This document shows, piece after piece, positions 14,642 through 19,912 of a stretch of DNA of 20,066 nt (position 1 is its first letter; the number at the start of each line of letters is the position of its first letter). The stretch spans positions 1-20,066 of the IMG/VR virus record IMGVR_UViG_3300026478_000126. The stretch is one strand, 5' to 3'. This DNA comes from a virus. The notes under the pieces were generated by a model that saw nothing but the letters and a program-made list of their open reading frames with translations, was not told the origin of the DNA and did no database searches. The translations under genes and the position numbers were made by a program.

Positions 14642-14867
14642 AGTAGCCCTCCTTGAGCATCACGGCATCTGGGTACTCGTCCTGAAACCATTTCCACATC
14701 TTTGCTCGCTCGTCCTTGGCCTTGGCCCAGCGGAACAGATATTCCCAGCTCGTTCTGTCGTCGTCGTTGTCGTAAAACCATTCTGCCCGTAGGCGGTGGG
14801 CGGTGATCTCAATGTTGAGTTCAAAGTAGTGCAGCAACGCTTGTAGCTTGTCTTTGTGTGTTCTCAT
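14625..14867 (-). CDS. Small Trp-rich phage protein, paralogue A (80 aa)
   Basis: The start is placed at ATG 14867, which overlaps the upstream stop (ATGA); the longer in-frame extension is the shadow of the upstream gene. 'TSWEYLFRWAKAKDERAKMW' followed by 'KWFQDEYPDAVMLKEG' matches the protein encoded at 15549-15794 ('SWNWLIDWCVAKDEREELW', 'ERFKHDYPRAIMLKEG'). The two are clear paralogues flanking two other genes. Acidic stretch DNDDD in the middle. Function unknown. Confidence 0.65.
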   Translation of the reverse strand: MRTHKDKLQALLHYFELNIEITAHRLRAEWFYDNDDDRTSWEYLFRWAKAKDERAKMWKWFQDEYPDAVMLKEGYYETYK

Positions 14868-15091
14868 TTTGCATACCCGTCCGTGATGATTTTGTTCTTG
14901 GCTTCCTCCAGCGCGCCGATCAGCATGAGCCGGTCTGGTACTGTCGATGTCTTGATCTTGAACTGACCTCTGTCTTTCCAGAAGCACATCACGATCACGC
15001 TGTCAGGCTGCTCGTCAGCAGCTTCCATCAGCACTGCCTTGGCCTGCACCTTGTGGTGGTCAGGGATGGTCAGGGTTTTGAGTTTGCTCAT
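14864..15091 (-). CDS. Conserved small phage protein (75 aa)
   Basis: ATG 15091 and TGA 14864-14866 each overlap a neighbour. The sequence has strand-rich 'ADEQPDSVIVMCFWKDRGQF' and then 'KIKTSTVPDRLMLIGALEEA', ending KNKIITDGYAK. I recall similar proteins in early regions of other phages, often beside the EREACAK genes. No function is known to me. Composition and coupling support coding. Confidence 0.65.
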   Translation of the reverse strand: MSKLKTLTIPDHHKVQAKAVLMEAADEQPDSVIVMCFWKDRGQFKIKTSTVPDRLMLIGALEEAKNKIITDGYAK

Positions 15092-15567
15092 GGCGCGTTC
15101 TTCTCCTTTAGTTTGGCTTCGATATCGCGGGCAAAGTCTTTGTAGTCTTTCAAATCAAATTCATTACCGCAGTACGGTACAAGCCAATCAAATTCTTCAT
15201 CCGTCAGCCCAACCCACTGGCGCTGTGCTGCGGGTGGGGTGGCTTTGATCTTTTGCAGCAGCGTCACACGCTCCATGTCCCAGTTCTTTTGCTTCTCGGC
15301 CATCGTTCGGTTTGCAATGTTGTCGCAGCGTCGGGCGTGGTCAAGCTGCACCTCAATCATGCCGTCGATCAGTTCCTTCTCACGTTCAGTCCACGCCACC
15401 GGCTCCTGCTTCTCAGCCGCTGCGATAACGGTTCGGAGGGCGGTGCGGAGGGCGGTGATGGCTCTGTGTTGCCTGTTTAACTGTTCCTTGTCGCCGTAAT
15501 CTTCAATTACAGGCAGGTTCCATTCCAGCGCCTCCAACGCCTGCTGCATCAATTCACGTTCAGCCAT
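15088..15567 (-). CDS. Phage protein with QALEALE/KQEPVAW segments (159 aa)
   Basis: N-terminal helices 'RELMQQALEALEWNLPVIED' and 'HRAITALRTALRTVIAAAEK' lead to 'KQEPVAW', a linker phrase common in small phage proteins. A coiled-coil middle (EKELIDGMIEVQLDHARRCD) and a C-terminal part 'GLTDEEFDWLVPYCGNEFDL' follow. The N-terminal part resembles the 52-aa protein at 13494-13652. It may be a mosaic of short exchangeable segments. It overlaps both neighbours. Function unknown. Confidence 0.65.
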   Translation of the reverse strand: MAERELMQQALEALEWNLPVIEDYGDKEQLNRQHRAITALRTALRTVIAAAEKQEPVAWTEREKELIDGMIEVQLDHARRCDNIANRTMAEKQKNWDMERVTLLQKIKATPPAAQRQWVGLTDEEFDWLVPYCGNEFDLKDYKDFARDIEAKLKEKNAP

Positions 15568-15794
15568 ACATTACGCCCTTCCTTCAACATGATCGCTCGT
15601 GGGTAGTCGTGCTTAAACCGCTCCCATAGTTCTTCGCGCTCATCTTTAGCTACGCACCAATCAATTAGCCAATTCCATGAATGCTGCTGGCGGCCACGCG
15701 CAAAATCTTCTACCGCCCAAAGCATAAGAGTTGACATAGCAAGATTGGCTTTTTGGTAGTCGATCAGCAAAGCAAGCAGTTTGATGTCAGTCAT
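15549..15794 (-). CDS. Small Trp-rich phage protein, paralogue B (81 aa)
   Basis: ATG 15794 overlaps the upstream stop; the 3' end overlaps the next gene by 19 nt. 'WNWLIDWCVAKDEREELWER' and 'FKHDYPRAIMLKEGRN' align with the protein at 14625-14867. The N-terminal parts also share a similar helical layout (KLLALLIDYQKANLA versus KLQALLHYFELNIE). Duplication is therefore of the whole gene. Function unknown. Confidence 0.65.
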   Translation of the reverse strand: MTDIKLLALLIDYQKANLAMSTLMLWAVEDFARGRQQHSWNWLIDWCVAKDEREELWERFKHDYPRAIMLKEGRNVWLNVN

Positions 15795-16030
15795 TTCTTT
15801 TTCTCCTTCCTCTGTACGCTGCGTTTGTGCATCGGCATCACGGGCATCTCTGTGGCGTAGTTTTGCGGTACGCCACCATAACTTGCACCGTAAGATGCAC
15901 TTGGTTCTATGCCAGCCTTGCGCTTTTCGTTAACGATGCGGCTTGACTGATATGCACTTCGTCTTGCTCTTTCCTGATCGCGCATATCAATCTGTGGCTT
16001 ATAGTTTTCCAAGTCAAACGGGTTGTTCAT
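15791..16030 (-). CDS. Small basic phage protein (79 aa)
   Basis: Starts MNNPFDLENYKPQIDMRDQE, continues Arg-rich 'RARRSAYQSSRIVNEKRKAG', then a Tyr/Gly segment 'ASYGASYGGVPQNYA' and a Lys-rich end. The product is probably largely disordered and basic. ATG 16030 lies 17 nt inside the previous gene. No family is recognised. Possible roles include nucleic-acid binding, but this is unproven. Confidence 0.55.
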   Translation of the reverse strand: MNNPFDLENYKPQIDMRDQERARRSAYQSSRIVNEKRKAGIEPSASYGASYGGVPQNYATEMPVMPMHKRSVQRKEKKK

Positions 16031-16202
16031 GGATCTGATTTTGAGTTATTTCAAGTGCATCAATGATCTGTTTGGCCTCATCTTTCGTAACATGGACGCT
16101 CATGGAGCCATTGTGAGCATAGATAGATAGCAAAATTTTGTTTTGCAACAATGACACGAACACGTTTGATATTCCGTCTTTAATTTTGATCTGATTGGTC
16201 AT
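16014..16202 (-). CDS. Small phage protein of unknown function (62 aa)
   Basis: The start is ATG 16202, which overlaps the stop of the winged-helix gene (ATGA); an earlier in-frame ATG would add only shadow residues. The sequence is beta-rich: 'GISNVFVSLLQNKILLSIYA', 'GSMSVHVTKDEAKQIIDALE'. It may be a partner of the preceding DNA-binding protein, judging from coupling only. No family is recognised. Confidence 0.6.
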   Translation of the reverse strand: MTNQIKIKDGISNVFVSLLQNKILLSIYAHNGSMSVHVTKDEAKQIIDALEITQNQIHEQPV

Positions 16203-16408
16203 GATTTCTCCAGTTTGTAGTACCATTTTGAACCCCTGCGCTGGCAGGAAATGCCGTAACCGTTTTGACGCAACTCCGAGATGATTGAGTTGACGGCGCA
16301 GACATTGGCTTGCTTGATGATGTCCAGAGTGGTGAACTCACCACCCTGGGACAACAGTTCGGCAACACGGGCAAGTCGGTCAGACTTTTCAATGTTGGCG
16401 TAGTTCAT
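16199..16408 (-). CDS. Winged-helix (HTH_39-like) DNA-binding protein (69 aa)
   Basis: 'RLARVAELLSQGGEFTTLDI' then 'IKQANVCAVNSIISELRQNG' and 'YGISCQRRGSKWYYKLEKS' give the helix-turn-helix plus wing layout of small phage winged-helix proteins of the HTH_39 kind: first helix, recognition helix with ISELRQNGY, and a beta hairpin wing. It probably binds DNA and may regulate early genes or aid recombination. No good ribosome binding site is seen before ATG 16408, which follows the upstream stop TAG closely. Confidence 0.7.
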   Translation of the reverse strand: MNYANIEKSDRLARVAELLSQGGEFTTLDIIKQANVCAVNSIISELRQNGYGISCQRRGSKWYYKLEKS

Positions 16409-16410
16409 GA

Positions 16411-16668
16411 CTAGAAGGGCACGTCAGAATCCATGTCATCGAACCCAGACTTCTTGCCCCGTGGAGCCTCGTCAGTCTTCTTGGGGTCATTGATGTAAGC
16501 CCAGCCGTCCCAGCCGCCCTCTTTGAGAGGAATGGTGTCCAGCTTGAGCATTGCGCCATTGCGTGTCTCGATGATCGAGCCGATCCGCAGATAGCGTTTC
16601 TTGACCTCTCCAGCGGCGTTCTTGTACTCGCCGACGATGGTGTTGATTTCTTTAAGGACTTTCGACAT
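16411..16668 (-). CDS. Conserved phage protein with SSB-like acidic tail (85 aa)
   Basis: A short beta-rich domain ('NTIVGEYKNAAGEVKKRYLR', 'IGSIIETRNGAMLKLDTIPL', 'GWDGWAYINDPK') followed by a flexible linker and the acidic tip 'DDMDSDVPF'. The tip is like the C-terminus of single-strand binding proteins, which recruits partner enzymes. It lies directly after the exonuclease gene in a recombination cassette, so an SSB-like helper is likely. It is smaller than a normal SSB and lacks a recognisable full OB fold, so this is inference. Confidence 0.7.
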   Translation of the reverse strand: MSKVLKEINTIVGEYKNAAGEVKKRYLRIGSIIETRNGAMLKLDTIPLKEGGWDGWAYINDPKKTDEAPRGKKSGFDDMDSDVPF

Positions 16669-16670
16669 TC

Positions 16671-17288
16671 TTACTCTCCAATGATTTGTTTCAGGGATTG
16701 AACTTTCTCTTCTAACTCAGCCAGGAACTTGATCACTTCCTGCTCTGCAACTCCAATCCACTTGTCATCTCTCTTGACCCTGTGGATAAACAGTTGAGCT
16801 TTTGTGGGCATCCTGGGGTCATAGACCACATAATCACACCAGGGCCGGTCGGCACAGCGCATCTGCCACTGCATTTGGGCAAAGTACTTGCCCTCAACAG
16901 GATTCTTAGACAGCCAGCATTCCAAAGCCGTCTTAGACTCTGGGCACTTGATCTCGACCATGCCGTCTTCAACCAGACCATCAGGAGAGGCTCCAGACAT
17001 CGCAATCGTTGGGTGATGGATAAACCCCACCTCCTCGACTAAAACGCCTCTATGGGCCTCGTATGCGGCTCTGGCGTTGGGTTCCTGATCAATGCCCCAC
17101 TGAAGCGCTGCATTGGTGTAGCCCTCTACCTTCTGGCCTGTCATGCGCTCCAGCAGCAACTGCGTCATGTAGTTGGCGCGATGCTCCGAGTAGCCGGTCT
17201 TGGTCTTAGACATGACCTTGTGCAAACTGCTGGCCGTGACTTTACCCAAACGCTCGGCAAACCATTCGGGCGATCGCTGTTCAGTCAT
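16671..17288 (-). CDS. YqaJ / lambda-exonuclease-like recombinase nuclease (205 aa)
   Basis: 'QRSPEWFAERLGKVTASSLH' at 4-23 is the typical N-terminus of YqaJ viral recombinases. The PD-(D/E)xK site is seen as 'SGASPDGLV' (D103) and 'VEIKCP' (E112, K114), with 'EPNARAAYE' near E69 and 'QMQWQM' at 138-143. This 5'-3' exonuclease makes single-stranded tails for the annealing protein, encoded three genes upstream. Length is normal. ATG 17288 overlaps the upstream stop. Together with the SSB-like gene, it makes a two-component phage recombination system. Confidence 0.9.
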   Translation of the reverse strand: MTEQRSPEWFAERLGKVTASSLHKVMSKTKTGYSEHRANYMTQLLLERMTGQKVEGYTNAALQWGIDQEPNARAAYEAHRGVLVEEVGFIHHPTIAMSGASPDGLVEDGMVEIKCPESKTALECWLSKNPVEGKYFAQMQWQMRCADRPWCDYVVYDPRMPTKAQLFIHRVKRDDKWIGVAEQEVIKFLAELEEKVQSLKQIIGE

Positions 17289-17536
17289 TTATCCCTCACT
17301 TTCAGCATGGCGTCTGCCATTGCGTAAGAGCGCTCAGCTGCCCACTGCAAAAATTCTTCCGTCTCATAAGCGTGATGTGACCATGCATCATCAAACTCGA
17401 CCATCGTTTGCTGCATCGCCTTGGCCGCAAAGTAATCTCGCAGCGTCATGCCTTGCGGCTCGCTCTCAAATGTTTCGCCATCGGCGTTAACGTAGCTTTG
17501 AACGGGAAACGCTGGCCCTCCTGTGTCTTTAGTCAT
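17285..17536 (-). CDS. Conserved small phage protein (MTLRDYFAAKAMQ type, 83 aa)
   Basis: Shows 'GGPAFPVQSYVNADGETF' then 'GMTLRDYFAAKAMQQTMVEF' and 'YAMADAMLKVR'. This arrangement is very common in phage early regions, often near recombination genes, but no role is established as far as I know. ATG 17536 lies 8 nt inside the end of the previous gene. The stop overlaps the exonuclease ATG. Confidence 0.75.
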   Translation of the reverse strand: MTKDTGGPAFPVQSYVNADGETFESEPQGMTLRDYFAAKAMQQTMVEFDDAWSHHAYETEEFLQWAAERSYAMADAMLKVRDK

Positions 17537-17732
17537 GGATTTCCACCTTTTGGTTTAGCATGGGCGAAATAGACATTCGCAGGTCAAACGACGCCATGTA
17601 TGCCCTACCTCGGTCTTCCTTTGCGTCGTTCATCATCTGTACAAAATTAGGGTGCTTCAGGACTGCCTCTAGGTGCATGGCAAGCAGACGGTCAATCACT
17701 TCTTGGGCCTCAATCAGTGTTTTGAGCTTCAT
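17529..17732 (-). CDS. Small helical phage protein (67 aa)
   Basis: Helical with 'LKTLIEAQEVIDRLLAMHLE' and 'GRAYMASFDLRMSISPMLNQ'. ATG 17732 overlaps the stop of the annealing-protein gene (ATGA) and its own stop overlaps the next start by 8 nt. No family is recognised. Position between the annealing protein and the exonuclease suggests it may assist recombination or simply be a passenger. Confidence 0.6.
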   Translation of the reverse strand: MKLKTLIEAQEVIDRLLAMHLEAVLKHPNFVQMMNDAKEDRGRAYMASFDLRMSISPMLNQKVEIHD

Positions 17733-18310
17733 TTTGCTGCTCCTGCTGCGGCCTTCAGGGAGGCTTGGTGCTTGACCCAGAACCGAGACTTAGCCGGTGA
17801 TGTTGGAATGGCCTTAAAAGCCTCCTGGAGCGCTTCTATGCCACTCAGAGAGGCATCCCTGAGCGACTCGATGTGTTGAGCCTCAAACGCCTCATCTTCA
17901 TCTTCTGTAGGAGATTTCTCACCTTCTGGCAGGTCTTCTCCGGCATAGATGTACAGACCGAGGCCATGCAGACCCAATGCCTTGGTCATGCAGCGCATAA
18001 TGGCTGTATTGACCGCGAAGGCATCCGGGTTTGGGATAGCTTTGTTCCGATGATCCATGACGGGTAGCTGGCAGGTCATTGGCTTGCCAAAGATCGTCAC
18101 CGTGACCCATACCATAGCCGTCCCGCCTGGGAGCGTCATGAAGGGTTCTTCTGTGTACTGATCGCGCTTGAAGGTTTCCACCTTGAAGGTGGCTGCTGGA
18201 TCAGCTTTGAGGGCTTCTTGCCAGGCCCAAGCCCAGGACAGGTAAGTCAGATTTGACTTCTTCTCTGTATGCTCATTGACGTTCGTCTTGAGCAGCTTCT
18301 CTACACTCAT
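17729..18310 (-). CDS. Single-strand annealing protein, Sak3 / DUF1071-like (193 aa)
   Basis: 'TYLSWAWAWQEAL' at 22-34, 'PGGTAMVWVTVTIFGKPMTC' at 61-80, 'MDHRNKAI' at 85-92 and 'CMTKALGLHGLGLYIYAGED' at 107-126 are typical of the phage Sak3 (formerly DUF1071) annealing family, Rad52-like in role. It pairs complementary single strands made by the exonuclease. Two ATGs exist at 18313 and 18310; AGGAG is 3 nt from the first and 6 nt from the second, so 18310 is chosen. It has its own likely promoter about 45 nt upstream. Confidence 0.85.
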   Translation of the reverse strand: MSVEKLLKTNVNEHTEKKSNLTYLSWAWAWQEALKADPAATFKVETFKRDQYTEEPFMTLPGGTAMVWVTVTIFGKPMTCQLPVMDHRNKAIPNPDAFAVNTAIMRCMTKALGLHGLGLYIYAGEDLPEGEKSPTEDEDEAFEAQHIESLRDASLSGIEALQEAFKAIPTSPAKSRFWVKHQASLKAAAGAAK

Positions 18311-18356
18311 CATCTTCTCCTAAAAAGACCCCGACGGGATGTCAGGGCATGGGACT

Positions 18357-18386
18357 GGATTGTACAGTTCTCTAAACAATCCACAA
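18357..18386 (-). promoter_or_regulatory. Internal promoter with operator-like palindrome (copy O1)
   Basis: On the - strand TTGTGG (18381-18386) and TACAAT (18359-18364) lie 16 nt apart, a plausible promoter for the annealing-protein gene. Between and over them lies TTGTTTAG-AGAA-CTGTACAA (18360-18379), matching two elements near 19.05-19.1 kb. The outer bases give a perfect GGATTGT/ACAATCC inverted repeat. Confidence 0.6.
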
Positions 18387-18395
18387 GATCTTTTT

Positions 18396-18412
18396 ATAGG
18401 GACTTACCCTAT
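18396..18412. other. Short perfect stem-loop ATAGGG-N5-CCCTAT
   Basis: Six-base arms at 18396-18401 and 18407-18412 with a 5-nt loop, overlapping the stop codon of the - strand gene at 18409. The - strand side is followed by A residues, not T, so it is not a clear terminator for that gene. It could be a processing or regulatory hairpin. Confidence 0.35.
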
Positions 18413-18615
18413 GTTTTGCGTTTCTCTTGGAGCTTCAGTTCTTTGGCAAGCACTTCATGGCCGAGCTTCGTCACCACGCTGCCAGAGTCAATCAGCTTGC
18501 GCCTCCTGAGTGACCAGTAGGTGTTCCAGCTTCCAGGCTTGTCGTTTTTCAGCTTGAACTTCCACCCAAGAGCAAAGTGCTTGAGCATGAAGATCTGATG
18601 ATTTGAAAGGCTCAT
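18409..18615 (-). CDS. Small basic, possibly winged-helix protein (68 aa)
   Basis: The start is ATG 18615, which overlaps the upstream stop (ATGA); an in-frame upstream extension is rejected as a shadow. 'NHQIFMLKHFALGWKFKLKN', 'SWNTYWSLRRRKLIDSGSVV' and 'TKLGHEVLAKELKLQEKRKT' have the helix-helix-wing layout of small winged-helix proteins and a basic surface. A DNA-binding role is possible. It is co-transcribed with the sigma-like gene; the operator copy O1 follows it. Confidence 0.6.
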   Translation of the reverse strand: MSLSNHQIFMLKHFALGWKFKLKNDKPGSWNTYWSLRRRKLIDSGSVVTKLGHEVLAKELKLQEKRKT

Positions 18616-19040
18616 GGTCGATTCTTCTGGATGTAGCGCCATCCTCTCCAAGTGGTGACCTCGCACTCGTACTGCCAAACCTCGAAGCCGGTAACTGCCT
18701 TCTGGCGTGTCCTGAGCTTTCGCATGGCTTTCATGTAGATCTGCCGCGCCCGTTCGGTAGTGCAGTCCAACTGCTTGCCAACATCTTGGAAAGTCTCGTT
18801 CTCCAGCACCACAAGCCGCACCACTAAATCCTCGCGCTCGGTCAGCGGGATGGCCTCCAGCAGCTTGATCACCAGATCGTGCTTCTCAATGGCCTCTGTG
18901 TCGGTCTGATGCTCCCATGACCACCCATGCCTGGGTAGCTCTGGCAACTCAGCATCACGGCTGTACCAGATGGCCTTGACCTCGTGGGGCAATGTCTCGG
19001 TCATCAGCTTGCCGTAGTAGGGTGTTCCTTTGCCTCTCAT
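18612..19040 (-). CDS. Sigma-70 region 4-like regulator (142 aa)
   Basis: Residues about 65-110 ('PLTEREDLVVRLVVLENETF', 'QDVGKQLDCTTERARQIYMK', AMRKLR) match sigma region 4, including the helix-turn-helix that reads the -35 box. Residues 1-60 and the C-terminal Trp-rich end are not recognised, and regions 2 and 3 are missing. It may redirect host polymerase or bind phage promoters. As first gene of the leftward block it is made early. The ATG at 19040 lies 7 nt from the -10 box, with no binding site, suggesting a leaderless message; ATG 19004 is an alternative start. Confidence 0.75.
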   Translation of the reverse strand: MRGKGTPYYGKLMTETLPHEVKAIWYSRDAELPELPRHGWSWEHQTDTEAIEKHDLVIKLLEAIPLTEREDLVVRLVVLENETFQDVGKQLDCTTERARQIYMKAMRKLRTRQKAVTGFEVWQYECEVTTWRGWRYIQKNRP

Positions 19041-19047
19041 CTATCCC

Positions 19048-19068
19048 ATTGTATAGCAACCTAGACAA
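19048..19068 (-). promoter_or_regulatory. Early leftward promoter -10 box with operator-like palindrome (copy O2)
   Basis: On the - strand TTGTCTAG-GTTG-CTATACAA (19049-19068) is a near-perfect 20-bp palindrome (7 of 8 arm positions). Its right arm merges with the -10 TACAAT (19048-19053). The ATG of the sigma-like gene is 7 nt downstream. The -35 region is weak. A repressor bound here would block the promoter. Confidence 0.6.
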
Positions 19069-19085
19069 CATGAATCAGTAGAAAC

Positions 19086-19118
19086 CCCAACAGCTACCTA
19101 AACAATGTGTAGTAAAAT
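19086..19118 (+). promoter_or_regulatory. Rightward promoter of the cro-like gene with operator-like half-site (copy O3)
   Basis: The - strand of 19086-19105 reads TTGTTTAG-GTAG-CTGTTGGG, agreeing with O1 and O2 in the left arm and the CTGT. On the + strand TAAAAT at 19113-19118 is a likely -10, 6 nt before the ATG at 19125. No good -35 is visible. O3 occupies the -35 zone, so binding could affect this promoter. Confidence 0.5.
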
Positions 19119-19124
19119 AAACAG

Positions 19125-19298
19125 ATGACCAAAGAAGAGGCTGTAAAGAGAGCTGGGAACCAGGCAAACCTGGCCCGGATTCTTGGCATCACCAGGGGTG
19201 CTGTGAACCAGTGGGGCGCTTTCATGCCTTCTGGTCGTCTGTATCAACTGATGGTGCTTAAGCCTGATTGGTTCTTGACAGACGAAAAAAAAGACTGA
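19125..19298 (+). CDS. Cro-like helix-turn-helix repressor (57 aa)
   Basis: The sequence starts MTKEEAVKRAGNQANL and continues 'ARILGITRGAVNQWGAFMPS' with 'GRLYQLMVLKPDW' at the end. Residues 12-31 form the helix-turn-helix, and the whole layout matches short P22 Cro-type repressors (DNA_binding_2). It probably binds the palindromes at 19049, 19086 and 18360 as a dimer, repressing early leftward transcription and itself. No ribosome binding site precedes the ATG and the -10 box is 6 nt away, so the message is probably leaderless. No CI gene is seen beside it. Confidence 0.8.
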   Translation: MTKEEAVKRAGNQANLARILGITRGAVNQWGAFMPSGRLYQLMVLKPDWFLTDEKKD

Positions 19299-19304
19299 TA
19301 GAAT

Positions 19305-19403
19305 GCGCTCGTTGCCGTAGGAAGCGACAAGCAAAGGCCGTTTACTCATGCTCCTGCCCTCGAAAGAGGGTTCCTACCGGGAGCAGTAGTAAGCGGCTTT
19401 TTT
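19305..19403 (+). ncRNA. Compact structured RNA with predicted pseudoknot and intrinsic terminator
   Basis: Hairpin P1: GCTCGTTGC (19307-19315) with GCGACAAGC (19324-19332), one mismatch, 8-nt loop. Hairpin P2: GCCGTTTACT (19337-19346) with AGTAAGCGGC (19388-19397), then TGCTCC with GGAGCA, then CCCTC-GAAA-GAGGG. T6 follows at 19398-19403. The P1 loop GTAGGAA (19317-19323) is perfectly complementary to TTCCTAC (19371-19377) in the internal loop of P2. It starts 6 nt after the cro-like stop. It may be a terminator/attenuator, an antitermination RNA or a stable small RNA. Confidence 0.7.
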
Positions 19404-19660
19404 GTTTCCTCCTAGGCATCCGTACTCCACACGATAGTAAGACTTCAACCTGAGGGCGTGGAAGAAAAGGGTAGCCGGTATGCCGCAAGGCTAGGGGGCA
19501 GTTCCCGAACAATCCGGTGGGCTGGTCGAATCGTCAAGCCTGGGGCATACGGTCTTAATCCGTAGCATGACGATCCCTTCAATGGGGGGTGAACCTAACT
19601 CGTCCTTCCTCACACTCTGTGGGGTAGGGGGGTCTTTGGGTGAAATTATCTTAACTGGAG
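19404..19660 (+). other. Non-coding, hairpin-rich intergenic region
   Basis: No convincing gene is seen. Inverted repeats: TCCAC (19426-19430)/GTGGA (19458-19462); TAGCC (19472-19476)/GGCTA (19489-19493); ATCGTCA (19530-19536)/TGACGAT (19568-19574), enclosing GCaTACGG/CCGTAGC with a 7-nt loop; CCTCACA (19608-19614)/TGTGGGG (19618-19624). A G-rich stretch follows. It may be a larger structured RNA, a leader of the next gene, or a replication-related site. Confidence 0.5.
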
Positions 19661-19667
19661 ATTAATC

Positions 19668-19817
19668 ATGAAAAGAGTTCTAGCATCACTGATGATTGCA
19701 TTGATTACAACAGGCGCATGGGCTGCGTGTTCAACGCATACCTACTACGCTAACGGCAGGACAGTTACTTGCACGACTTGCTGCTACGGATCAAACTGCA
19801 CGACGAACTGCTATTGA
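19668..19817 (+). CDS. Secreted small Cys-rich peptide (49 aa)
   Basis: GGAG lies about 9 nt before ATG 19668. The N-terminus (MKRVLASLMIALITTGAWA) is a clear Sec signal peptide with likely cleavage after AWA (residue 19). The mature part of about 30 residues holds six Cys (21, 35, 38, 39, 44, 48), with 'CTTCCYGSNCTTNCY' at the end, suggesting three disulfides in the periplasm or outside. W-A-A before Cys21 is a poor lipobox. No known family is recalled with certainty. Placed between cro-like and replication genes, it may be an early-expressed envelope or exclusion factor. Confidence 0.75.
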   Translation: MKRVLASLMIALITTGAWAACSTHTYYANGRTVTCTTCCYGSNCTTNCY

Positions 19818-19912
19818 TTTTGTGGACACGGCTAGGGATGGCCTGATCTCCATCCTGAAAAGCGAACCTCCCGCCTGCCGCTGTTCTCTTTCTGGAGGGT
19901 TGGAGAAAAACG

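Noticed and set aside
18315-18340. Terminator-like CCC-GTC-GGG hairpin with T5 before the annealing-protein gene
   Set aside because: The stem is only about 5 bp with a 3-nt loop, and the T run overlaps the region next to the ribosome binding site; too weak to list.
19521-19545. T-loop-like GGTCGAATC, suggesting a tRNA
   Set aside because: No acceptor, D or anticodon stems can be drawn around it, and it belongs to another hairpin set.
19567-19665. 32-codon open frame on + strand (ATG in the hairpin region)
   Set aside because: No ribosome binding site, low-complexity Gly/Ser-rich product, and the DNA is better explained by inverted repeats.
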